From positions 18,478,171-18,542,170 of the forward strand of contig CM060194.1 of the NCBI GenBank assembly GCA_030549335.1: a stretch of 64,000 nt of DNA, given 5' to 3'. Shown here piece by piece: positions 37,027 through 48,500 of this stretch. This DNA is from Pontederia crassipes (taxonomy: Eukaryota > Streptophyta > Magnoliopsida > Commelinales > Pontederiaceae). Positions within the stretch are counted from its first letter, which is position 1. Every line of letters starts with the position of its first letter. Position numbers and translations under genes: made by a program. Below the pieces are notes generated by a model. It ran no database searches, was not told the origin of the DNA, and was given only the letters and a program-made list of their open reading frames with translations.

Positions 37027-37579
37027 TAGTATTAGGCAACATGCGGTCGAATCAACCGTGGATGTGCACTGGTGCTATGGGCATTAGGCCTTTTACACAG
37101 CCACAAAACACCACAACAGTGAAGCCCAGTGTAAAACAGATAAATTTTCTTTCCTGGAAGACAAAGAAAAGAAAATGACAAACCAAGCAAATATTTCTAT
37201 TTTTTTAAATATGAAAAAAATGAAATTAATTTTCAATACTACAAATCTTTCAAAAAAAAAATTCAATACTAAACAAATAAAAATATAAAATGTTCTCCAA
37301 AGTAATAGTTCCAACCCTGAAGAAAACAGCCTTATGTTTGTTGCTTGTCTAGCCTTTTTTTTTTGTGAGAAGGTTGCTTGTCTAGCTTGCTAACAGAAAA
37401 GTGCATTTATTGTCTTCCAAAGCACTAGTGTACACACTTTTATCTGAATAATGAGATACAGTGCACATAAATTGCCATTCTATGACCGGATAAAGAGGGA
37501 TAAATAACTATATGGCAGATTTAACAGCTTCATAGCCAGATAGTAGAACCTTGACAGTCACACCTATCACACCAATTCA

Positions 37580-37730
37580 GATTATTAACTGAGGTATAGT
37601 GAAGAAACCTATGAAGAGAAAAAAAGGAAGTGACTGAAGAGCTTCAGCAATTCAGTTTACTAACTGAGGCATAGTGAAGAAACCTATGAAGAGAAAAAAG
37701 AAAGTGACTGAAGAGATTCAGTAATCCAAG
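37580..37730. repeat. 75-bp tandem duplication in a pseudogene intron
   Basis: The block with aactgagg(t/c)atagtgaag, aaacctatgaagagaaaaa and gtgactgaagag occurs twice, with landmarks at 37587 and 37662 (75-bp offset) and few differences. It lies between COLD1 pseudogene exons 3 and 4. Confidence 0.8.
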
Positions 37731-39069
37731 ATCAAGCTCACAAAAAAGAACATCAATCAATACAGACCTTTTTCTGGAGAGGCACAGGAAAGTGAATTCC
37801 CATGCACCAAAAAGTACAAAGAAAGGCCATCAAGAACAAGGTAGCTCTGCAGCTTGTTCTCTCAGTAATTGACATCCATCCACTAAATTATTATAAATTT
37901 ATAATAGACATATGCCATGCGAGGCAGATCAAAGTGTATATATATGTATATTTTGAGAGCAGATCAATGTATATATTCATAATGGAACAAGGTTTTAATT
38001 GACTTGGATGCTTTATGACAGTTCCGACACATAGTGGTCATAGAGAAAGATAACTAGTTAATACAGAAGTCCATAGGAATATAGGATAACTAGTTCATAA
38101 AGAGTAGCTACTAGCATCAATCAAATTTCAAAGCTCTCGACTGCAATGAATATAAGACATTGCACAAACTTCTAGCATTCTCGTCCAGCCATAATAATGG
38201 CTTTATAAGGAAGTTAGCAACATGTTATCTTGTAGAATTCAAAAGCATGAGCAGATGGTTTCAAATTCTCATATGGTCACTCTTTAACTGGCATTCCTAA
38301 TATGATAAAAATGGGTGAAGCAGATCAAGAACAATGATTATATCCACATAAAGCCATGAAATTAAAGAATGGTAGTCCCATAGTGGGTTGGAGTTCATTT
38401 CAAATATTTTTGGATTATGCCAATAACCTCCCCTTGTAACAAGCACAAAAAAAAGAAAAAAGAAAAAAGACAATTATCCACGTACCGCTGTTCGCAAGCA
38501 TCACATAGCAATGATAATATGGCAACACAAAGACTATCAACGTGATCAAACAAAAAATGTCGACCTTCCAATTCATCCATCTAGCGCTGCAATGTGCATT
38601 GAATTAATGAAAATGCACTGCTAACACGTGAACTAAAGTTTCAATTCTAGTTCGACTTCGAGATGAATTGGACCTCCTAAAATTAGTTCCTAATCTCATA
38701 AGCGCAGAAGAAGGGACACTTATATAGTCGATCGACGGGAAGCAATTAAAAGAGATTGAAACTCTGCAAATATGAGGCCTAAACTAAATTGCATTAAGAA
38801 GCTCGAATCATCAAGTATCTTTTGGATGGGCCCTATAATTTGAAAAGGAGTGGCGGCAGTTACTCTTTCGAGGGAACCGGGAGAATCTCGAAGAGGACGA
38901 GCTGAAAGAAGTAGCAGGAGAAGGCGAAGACGACGCTGAAGAGGATCTGAACGAGCGCCTGCTTCTCCTTGTACTCCTTGTAGAGGCGGGGGTTCAACAA
39001 CCAGAGCCCCGCCCAACGCACAACGACCCTGCCGCCACCGTCCCTTCGTAGATCGTCCCCCCACCCCAT

Positions 39070-39536
39070 CGCCGCTGCCGACCCTCGGATCTCTCGCTTC
39101 GGAAGATGGATCTAATTGAATTGCTACGATCTCGATACGAGAAGAAGGAGGAGAAGAAGAAGAAGCGAATTAATTAGATACTCTTCCCACTTTCTTGGCT
39201 TTCTGTAAAATTGTTAGCTGGATTTGCTTGCTCGCGTTCTGTTTGCTATAATGCCGCTTTAGGGAAGCTACTTTTGAGTGAACGGCGCGACAATTCCACC
39301 ATGACAGTGACGTAACGGCAATTACGGTAAAAAAATTACAGTAGCGTAACGCCACTGATACAAACACACGTGTCATATGATGGTGGTTATTTATTCATCG
39401 GATCATCGAGACCGTCTAATCCTCGCTGCACCGTGCTGCCAAAACCCCCGTGGGAGGCGATAAATTATATCGCGGCTTCTTTACAAAACCCTTGCCTCCA
39501 TTCGGATTGGGCTCGGCTTCTCTCCCTTCTGCTACG
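39070..39536. promoter_or_regulatory. Shared head-to-head upstream region (COLD1 pseudogene / MORF2)
   Basis: 467 bp separates the COLD1 pseudogene ATG (minus) from the MORF2 ATG (plus). It contains a GAAGAAG-rich strip (39140-39165) probably in the former COLD1 leader, and an acacacgtgtca word near 39363. No firm TATA box could be chosen for either side. A bidirectional promoter is possible. Confidence 0.4.
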
Positions 39537-42500
39537 ATGGCCGTCGCCGCCGTGACCCGCTGTGTTGCCTCCTCCGCGTTTCGATCTCCCATCACCCTCT
39601 TCCTCTCCAAGCGCTTCGTCTCCGCCGCCTCTCCTGCAGCCGCGAGCGGCCTCCGCCGCTTCCGCCCGTCGCCGGCGGTTCTCAGGATCTCCGGGGTGGC
39701 AACATGCCGTATCGGCTCAGTCAGATGCATGGTTCGTCGGGCCGGCGACTCCTCGTACTCGCCACTGAACTCGGGTTCGCGGTCGTCCGGGTTTAGCGAC
39801 CGGCCGCCGACTGAAATGGCGCCGCTGTTCCCCGGCTGCGATTACGAGCACTGGCTCATCGTCATGGATAAGCCCGGAGGCGAGGGCGCCACGAAGCAGC
39901 AGATGATCGACTGTTACATCGAGACCCTTGCCAAGGTCCTCGGAAGGTATCGGATTCGATCACGATCACTTCTGTTTATCGAACAGTTCGTTTGCCATAA
40001 TTTTTTTTAAGAAATTAAAGTAGCTCTAATGGGTTATCACAATCTTGCACTTATACCAGCAAGGAGGAAGCGATAAAGAAGATCTACAATGTATCTTGTG
40101 AACGCTATTTCGGTTTTGGGTGCGAAATCGATGAGGAGACATCCAACAAACTTGAAGGTTGTCCTAATACTTTTTGTTCAGATGTTGCTTTCAAACATAT
40201 ACAATTAACTGGGCCTATAAATGTGTTATTGTCATGTATTCTTGGGTTTCTGCAACGCGGTGGTATGTATAGGAGTGGGCTGTTCTTGGACTTTAGAAAT
40301 TTCATATATATAGGATGCTAATATAGGAGTGGGCATGCTAATGTAGGATGCACCCATAGGAATCAGAAATAAGTATTTCTTTTCCCGTCTTTCTTCAGTT
40401 CTAACACATTCTCTGTATTCATTCTCATATTTATGGTTCACTGCAGGTCTTCCTGGTGTGCTGTTTGTGCTTCCAGATTCTTATGTTGATGCTGAGAACA
40501 AAGACTATGGAGGTGTGTGCTATACAGATGCTTTTCCATTTTGTATGTATCATAGTAGTAGAGATGCTAATTAAGATGTTCTGTTATCCAAGTAGGCTAA
40601 TTTTGTTCCTATTTCTTTCTTGCTGATCTTTGTTCTATGGGACTAAATTTTGTAAATATTCTTCAAAGGCAACAGATATCATTAAAGATCTTGCATTGCT
40701 AATGTAATCTAAACTTTCAAATATTTTAGAAATATCATTAGTTCCCCTTTGATAGCCACACAACCTTCATCTCCCTTCTCCATATAACCTTCCCTCCATT
40801 ACCATGATGGTTCTGTGTCCACCATTATAGTGCTGTTACTCCCACTTTCATAGCACTTCCTAAAATGCTTGATCCTTCACTGCCTCCATTATTTCTCACC
40901 CATCATCTTCCTGTATGACCATAGATCACTCACCATCACTGATGCCTTAAACTGTACCAATCCTATGATTACTGATGCTCTCTTCCACCTTCTCTCGCAT
41001 GACTATGTCATAGCTCTACACTGGCAGAATGGGGAAGATTGGGTTGCAAGGTAAAAAAAAATAAAAAAAATGAGCAGTTATTTTAATCATTTTCCACTCA
41101 GTAAAGAGTTATTGTAATCACGTTAAGCCTTTAGGTAATCTCCGTTTATATAAATGTAATTTCTTCCTTCTATTAGCTTAGAAGGGAATGCATGAAATCC
41201 ATGTCGTTCTATTTGTACTGGCATATAATAAATTGCTTTGTGATTCTGTTGGGAATCACTTCGATAAATAATATTTAGCATTCCCTAGTGACATTTTTTC
41301 AGTATTTTCAATTAGGCTTAATTGCTACTTTTGGCAGAGCTAAAGAGCTTTAAGGGATGATTTATTATTTAAATGCTAGTAGTCTTATAAAAACATGTCA
41401 CTAACAGTTTCCGCTTATTGTGTTTACTGAAGTAATAGTTCAGTGAAAACTGAATTTGTGAGTGACTTTTCCCTTAAATTACATCTCTGTTTTTTTTTGG
41501 AGACATCTTATTGTTGAAGTACCTTATTTGTGATTTGCTGAGAACAGAGGTTCAAGTTATTGTGAATGCTGATTGTTGTATATGAATCCTTCATTGTTAC
41601 AGTACATGATCCATTTTAAAGCAGAAAGAGTCATGCAAGGCCATGTTGTATTTTAAATGCTAATGAACTTTGATCAACCTTGTTTCTAATGGTTTTGCAA
41701 TCCTTTTGTTTGATGAAGTTTTGCATCACTGAACATGAGAAATGTGAATTATTTTTGTTATTGTTCTGATGCATCATTTTAATCATCATTAAAAACTGCT
41801 AATAATGCAGTTTTGTTTCTGAAGAATGGTCAACTAATAGTTAAAATGTTTTTGAAATATCGTGATGATGAATTCTCATTTGTGTATGGTGAGTCCATCT
41901 TTATAATGACAAACATTGTTCACGCTAAGCATGTTAGTGTATATTAGGTAGGGGTAAAAGTAAATTTAGGGTATTGGTACGCTGATTTATGTTAAATATA
42001 TATTTGTAGTAATATAAAAAATAAAAGTTAAAATAAAATATTATAAATATTTTCTTTTGTCCTTAAACATATTGTCTCTGTATAAAGTAAAAAAATCAAG
42101 AAAGAACCTGAAAGACTGCTTCTCTAGTTGAAAATAAAATAGAAGTCAAGCCATTAAAGTGAATGAATTAAAAGCAAGGGAAAAATAAGTGAATTGATAA
42201 CTTATGGTTGATGCTACTTTTCTTAGCATCAGACAAAGGAAGTCTGCTTCCCATGTGTTGGACCGGGGTGTCCGTGCCTCTTTGTGAAAAGTGGTTTTAT
42301 TTTTCCTTTTTTTTTGTTTGAGCTGCAGTTTCTTTTTACTTTTGGTTTGTTTTTTTGGCCTTTGATTTGAGACATTTTTATACCTTTAACATGTAGCATG
42401 CTGTGCCCAAAAATACTTTCTTCTCTAAAAAGATTATTGGGTACACATTGGTAAGGTGACCTGTGCATTAGAGATGTTAGTTTAAGAATTACTCCTACTT

Positions 42501-43227
42501 TCCGTTGCAGTTATTGATTAATCTATGTAGATATTTGATTGGCTAGACTAGTTAATTTCAGGGTTGCTGGAATTCACTCTAAATCTCTCGTCAGTAATTC
42601 TTTACTGCACATTTTGACCATGTGAACTGACAGTGGGAATAAGTTAATGACAAAATCAAAACAACTTTTTTAAATTAATTTATGTTGATATCTATGTTCA
42701 ACTTTATGGTCATTTTGTTTATGTTTACTTTCTGTTTGACTAAAAGAAAAAAACCTTCTACTTGGGGGAATAAAGAATGATTCTGATTAAGCTAATAAGT
42801 TATCTAGGGATCTTTTGTGGTTTATAAATGTTGGCTTTCAGAAAGAGATTTCTGAACATTTCGAAATCATATTGATGGTTGGTGATTGTAAAACATCTTT
42901 TTGGGGTCCTACTCTACTTTCATGTGCATGAGGTCCTAATAACTCTTTTTTGCATGAGGTCCTAATAACTCTTTTTTTAGACTAAAAGTGTAGCATTGCC
43001 TGCTGGTTAAATCTGTCCTTTTTGTTTAGTGACTCTGGCGATGATCTCATTCTTCTTTGCATTTATTTACTTTCCAAATGCTTGCAGCTGAGTTGTTTGT
43101 AAATGGACAAATAGTACAAAGATCTCCAGAAAGACAAAGAAGGGTTGAACCCGTCCCTCCAAGGAATGATAGACCTCGATATAATGACAGGACCAGGTAC
43201 GTTAGACGGAGGGAAAATCAGCGGTGA
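39537..43227 (+). CDS. MORF2: Multiple organellar RNA editing factor 2 (MORF2), chloroplast
   Basis: Four exons: 39537-39946, 40060-40157, 40447-40512 and 43088-43227, all with GT-AG borders and matching phases, giving 237 aa. MORF/RIP proteins have no catalytic site. They bind PPR editing factors and each other, and are needed for C-to-U editing of chloroplast transcripts. Residues 1-60 are Ala/Ser/Arg-rich (transit peptide). YSPLNSGS and [20 protein letters not shown] (about 80-105) start the MORF box, which continues through [39 protein letters not shown] and [14 protein letters not shown]. The C-terminus is Arg-rich ([14 protein letters not shown]-like). The wording matches Arabidopsis MORF2 much better than MORF9. 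The ATG at 39537 was chosen over the upstream frame because the extension is GC-poor and unlike a transit peptide. Intron 3 is 2.6 kb. Confidence 0.94.
40513..43087 (+). other. MORF2 intron 3, 2.6 kb, no gene inside
   Basis: AT-rich intron sequence. It contains a 27-28 bp tandem duplication (gcatgaggtcctaataactc, about 42926-42978). I found no clear transposon ends and no exon-like frames. Confidence 0.6.
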
Positions 43228-44857
43228 AAATGCTTTCAACTGGCATTTGGGAAGAGGAAAATATGAAGATGCTGAATGGATGAATGTTGTTGGTAATGTC
43301 TACTTGTTAAATTATTTGAGGCATTGTTAGAAATGGTTACAGGCTCTTTGCTCTTGGACTGTAGTTGTAGCATTTATTTGGACTTCTGGACTTGTTTAAT
43401 GGCTGTGGTTATTATTCATCTGACTACGACTTGCGTCACTAATGAAAGCTTATGCTTGAGCTATAATTCTTGATTTTATCTCTCCCTGCCTTTTTTCACC
43501 GGCTATTTTGAAAAGATTGGAATTTGTCATCGTCCTTTCAGTTATCACTGTTCATATCTATGTTAGTCTTTTGGTTGCAAAGGGTGCAAGAACTATAGTA
43601 TGATGGGATTCTCTGTCATCCAAGTTTTCTGTATACAGACTGTTTACGTTCCTTTATCCTTTCCACAGTTTTTGCCATAAGGAGCCAGGTTCACATGGCA
43701 AGTTATTAAAGTACCCTGTTGCTCTAATTATTGCTAGTGAAGCTTTAAGTAGTTGGATTGGATTATGCATTATGACAGCAACGTTTTATAAACTCTCCCA
43801 TAATTGGTGTATACAGTCTAAACTCTAAACAGAAGTGGGAAATGATATCCAATTTTGTGACTTCATATCAAGTAAATTCATATATATAGTCCAAACAAAA
43901 GTGGGAAAGAAGGTAGAAACATTTTTGCGTGGAACAAAGAACAACACATTGAGACCAGCAACTTTGGCAGTCAGCTATGAAGCAAAATATCAATAATAGC
44001 TTCACATGTACTGATGTACATTAAAAAAACACAGGATTGCTTAGCTGTTCAAGGCTGCCTTTGCTTCATACGCATCATTCTCATTCCATTCCACTTCCCT
44101 GTTCTGCCTTGTAGTGCGAATAAATGCCAAATAGGAAGTTGGTTTCTTGGCGATCAAGAGTTATATACACTCTTTAATAGCTCTTCTGAATTCAAATAAG
44201 TGGTTCTACCCTGCGAAGTTGTGAAAGCAAGACATCTCATGTTTTTTTTTTTTTGGTAAAACTAAACCATAGGATAATCATACGAGGGATCCATCGTCTT
44301 ACCTCAACATTGAGTACAAGTATCTACAGGAATGCCATTGCTCTTAGCTTTTGCTCGATAGAAAAACAAAAAAAAAAAACAAGAGACACCTAACTGATTA
44401 AGACAGACGGCTTGATTGAGATAGACGAACGGTCCAACTCAATTAATGTATTGTTAGTTGGCGAAAGAAGGCGTCAAATGGCAAGATAAACGAATGAAAT
44501 GCTTGTATCCGCAGCTCTCAAACCAAATCACCCCTACAATGCCTGAATTAATGTGCAAAACATCAGGGTGCAGGATCTGGAACCGTTATTATGAAAGAAG
44601 TACGTGGTGTGTTTCAGGCAATTGAGAGCCTCTGGTACCTCTTACTTGTAGAAGGATATAAAATATATGCATATATGTAATGCACCTTTATGGACGTTGG
44701 AGGCCCCTGCAATGGCTTGTATTAAAGAGCTTGGTGGAAGGACCCCCCGTTCCGCTGGCTCAGTTGTTCTATACGCCTCCTTTCATACTTACTACCACTA
44801 CTACTACATCTACATAACATATCCACAACCCTTTCTCTTCCCTCTCCATATCCTTCC
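43228..44857. other. Intergenic between MORF2 and MIR164
   Basis: Presumed MORF2 3' untranslated region followed by AT-rich spacer. There are T- and A-runs at 44241-44252 and 44368-44379. The last 200 bp become CT-rich toward the MIR164 TATA box. No protein-like frame. Confidence 0.45.
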
Positions 44858-44865
44858 TATAAAAA
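44858..44865 (+). promoter_or_regulatory. TATA box of the MIR164 gene
   Basis: TATAAAAA within cctataaaaagg, preceded by a CT-rich tract and placed about 85 bp before the hairpin. This spacing fits a transcription start near 44890. Confidence 0.6.
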
Positions 44866-44944
44866 GGAGTGCAAATTAATTAGTACTGAAACCAGAACAC
44901 AATCAATCATAATTGGTCAGGAATGAAGAGGTTCTTGTTTCTTG

Positions 44945-45082
44945 ATGGCGAGGAGGCCCTCGTTGGAGAAGCAGGTCACGTGCACAGTAGCCTGCTCCTA
45001 TAGTCCTATGGTATGACTGCATCGCCTGATATGCAACCTGCACGTGATCCGCTTCTCCAACACGGACTCCTCTCCTCTCTCA
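44945..45082 (+). ncRNA. MIR164: MIR164-family microRNA precursor
   Basis: A hairpin whose 5' arm at 44964-44984 reads TGGAGAAGCAGG, then T, then CACGTGCA. This is canonical miR164 except for position 13 (G replaced by T). The 3' arm at 45041-45061 starts CACGTGATCC and ends CTTCTCCAAC, giving the usual 2-nt 3' overhang against the 5' arm. Within the duplex only an A:C mismatch and a G:T pair are seen. The lower stem continues (gaggag with ctcctc). The loop is about 55 nt. miR164 guides cleavage of NAC (NAM/CUC) transcription-factor mRNAs that set organ boundaries. A TATA box lies upstream at 44858. The gene is 0.5 kb upstream of TL29 on the same strand. Confidence 0.88.
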
Positions 45083-45593
45083 GTCTTCTCCACCTTCATG
45101 GCTTCCTCTCGACAAAATCTGCATGCGTGTTTTTTGTCTGTCCGATGGCGACTGTATATAGATCGCAATGGTAAGATCAAGTGGGATCCTGTGGACTCAA
45201 TTGGGTATTGCTGTTTTTCTTCTTCTTTTCTCCTCTTTTTTTTTTTTTTTTTGCTATGTAAACCGATATCTAATAGATAGATCGCGAGCATATATCGTTT
45301 ATGTTGAAGGCGCAAAGCATAATTTCTTAACTCCTTTTTTCCTCAATATGATAACTCTAATGTGATAAGAGCTACACAACCAAAAGTACATAGCTGGTTT
45401 AGTCGTGGACCCGAGTCACAAAAGCCTATCCCAAGTATCCATGTCAAAGTAACGCCAGCCAACCGTTGGGTTCCGTTGCTTATCGTTTCTGCAGCATCCG
45501 TATCTCTCTCTGTCCTCAATTGAACAAATGAACGCACTCTGATCGACTTTCTTTGATCTTCTCCTCCTTCCGAGAGAGAGAGAGAGAGAGAGA
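45083..45593 (+). promoter_or_regulatory. Spacer holding the TL29 upstream region
   Basis: 510 bp between the MIR164 hairpin and the TL29 ATG. It includes a T-run (45236-45252) and, directly before the ATG, a CT-rich then GA-repeat leader (45540-45593). No convincing TATA box was identified for TL29. Confidence 0.4.
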
Positions 45594-48500
45594 ATGGCGG
45601 GAGTGGGTTTCCTGTCTACGTTCCTTCCTTCTCTTCCCCTGCCTCAGCACTCCTCTCCTCAGACTGGTCGTGGCATCCTGCAGGCCTCGCCCAGACTTAT
45701 CAGTGTACTTGTCACGGGGTCGTTTTTCGCTCGACCGACCCGTGCGGCGCCTAGACGTGCCCAACGTCTAGGCAAGCTCTTTTGAGCGCTTTGCGGAAGC
45801 TTGCTTATGCCACTTTTCGTATGCCACAACTTTTGGGACGCACGGTCCCGAGCGGACGCTTCGTCGGTGGAGGCGTTTGTGAACAAACGGGCACCTCGGC
45901 GTAACGCTCGATCACTTGGGACGCTTTGGGACGCTCTTTTGTGGGTTGCCACCCCACGCTTGAGGCACGATGCTAGATTTAGGGAAGCTTGAAATCTTTG
46001 TTGAGTAAATAGGAATGATTACAACGCTTCGGGGGAGGACTAGCGGGTCTCCCCTACTATACCACCGTTTCGGGTGGTAGAATTGCGACGTGTGATGTGG
46101 AGGACCATCTCCGGGGGTGCACTTTTTAGGAGTGCAAATTACAAAACTGCCACCATCACACTTAGAAAATAAACTAAGTACAAAAGTGAGTTGAAAAGGA
46201 AAATACATCATAAGATAACTCGACGTGCCCCGGGGAGAAGCCCCCGGGACATTCTCCCCCACTCAAGTCAGCGACGTCCCTGGAGCTGTGGCTTGGAATT
46301 CTTCGATCTTCTGCTTGAACTGCCACAAGTCTTCGGCTGTCTCCCAACTTGTGTCGGCGTCCGGTCTTCCGCTCCATCGAACAAGATACTCCTTCTTCCG
46401 ATTCTTCGTGCGGACGGCGAGTACTTCTTCAACTTGATCAGTAAACTGCTGGCGGATGGCCGGCGGGGCGCGGTCTGAAACCCCACGCCCGGGATCTTCA
46501 GTGTCTTCAACGAAAGGCTTGAGCAGGCTGACATGGAAGACGGGGTGTTGCTGCATCTGAGGCGGGAGCTCCAACTTGTAGGCCACTTTGCCTACCTTCT
46601 TCAGGATCTTGAAAGGGCCCTCGTAACGCCTAACGAGGCCCTTGTGTAGATTCTTCCCACTTAGCCGAAGATGTTGGACCAGCTTCACCAGGACCAAGTC
46701 TCCGACTTCAAAGTTGACGTCCCGTCGGGCGGTGTCCGCCCACTTCTTCATGCGCTTCGATGCCTTGTGCAAACATGCTCTCGCCATGTCGTTCTGCTCA
46801 TGCCATTCCCTCGCCATGCGGTGAGCGGCGGGGACTTTGCCACCATAAGAAGTGGCGACGGCCTGGGGCGTCAGAGGTTGCTGCCCCGTCACTATCTCGA
46901 AGGGACTCCGATTGGTCGACTCGCTTCGTTGTAGGTTGTAGGAGAATTGCGCGATGTCGAGTAGCTTCGCCCAGTCCTTCTGATTGGCGCTCACATAGTG
47001 CCGCAAGTAGATCTCCAGAATACAATTCACCCTCTCAGTTTGGCCGTCGGTTTGAGGATGAAGTGATGTCGAGAAATGCAGGTTGGAGCCCATCATCTTG
47101 AACAATTCCTTCCAGAAGTTGCCAACGAATCGCCCATCCCGATCGCTGACGATGCTTTGTGGTAGGCCCCAATACTTCACTACATGCTTCATGAATAACT
47201 CCGCAGCTTCAGTAGCAGGACAACTTGCGGAGCCGGCGGCGAAGATGGCATACTTGGAGAACCGATCGACGACCACCATGATGGTACCTGCCCCTTCAGA
47301 CTTGGGCAGGCCCGTGATGAAGTCCATGGAGACATCCTTCCATGGACGCTCTGGGATAGGCAGGGGTTCCAGAAGTCCGCCGGGCGCTTGATTGAGGTTC
47401 TTGTCTTGCTGGCAAACAAGACATGTCTTCACGAAGGCTTCAATGTCGTCCTCCATCCTTGGCCAGAAGTAGTTGCCTTCGATGAGTGCCAAAGTGCGGC
47501 GGATGCCCGGATGTCCCGCCCACTTTGAGTCATGACACTCTTGCATGATAGTGCGCCGCAAATTGTCGAAGAGTGGAACGTACATGCGACGTTCCTTGGT
47601 GAAGATCAGCCCATCTTCCACCCAAAAGCGGCGTGTCTTGCCCTCCTTCGCTTGCTCGAACAAGTTCTTTGCCGTGGGATCTGACTCCAATCCCTTCTTG
47701 ATCCTCTCGACGAGGTCGGCCTGAGAGGAGCTCATGGCCGCCAATTCCGCACGTCGGCTGAGGGCGTCGGCAACGACATTCGTCTTGCCAGGTTTGTACT
47801 CCAGGACATAGTCGAATTCCGCCATGAAATCTTGCCATCTTGCTTGCTTCGGCGAGAGCTTCTTCTGTGTCTCGAAGTAACTTGTCGCGACGTTGTCCGT
47901 TTTGATGTGAAATCGCGACCCGAGAAGGTAGTGCCGCCATGTTCTAAGGCAGTGAATCACCGCGGTCATCTCCTTCTCCTGAACGGCGTAGCGCCGCTCC
48001 GTGTCGTTGAGTTTGCGACTCTCGAACGCCACGGGATGCCCCTCCTGCATGAGAACTCCTCCAATGGCATAGTCAGAAGCATCTGTCTGTACCTCGTAGG
48101 ACTTGGTGTGGTCTGGCAGGATGAGCACTGGTTCCTCCGTCATGGCCCTCTTGAGGGTGTCGAACGCTTCCTGGCATGTCGGCGTCCACTCCCACTTCAC
48201 ATTCTTCCGGAGGAGATTCGTCAAAGGGGTCGTCACATGTGAATACCCTTTGACGAACCGCCTATAGTAGTTCGTCAGGCCAAGGAACGAACGCATGTCG
48301 GGAACCCGCTTGGGCGGTTCCCACTCCACGATGGCCCGAATCTTCGCGCCATCCATCTTCAACTTCCCACTTCCGACGACATGTCCCAAGAAGTGTACTT
48401 CCGGTTGAGCGAAGGCACACTTCTCTCGCTTGACGTAGAGCTCGTTCTGCCGCAACACCTCGAACACTTGTCGAATGTGCTCGATATGCTCCTCCAAGGT

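Noticed and set aside
40869-41054. 61-aa frame in MORF2 intron 3
   Set aside because: Intron position, no domain, and it would disrupt the well-supported MORF2 exon join.
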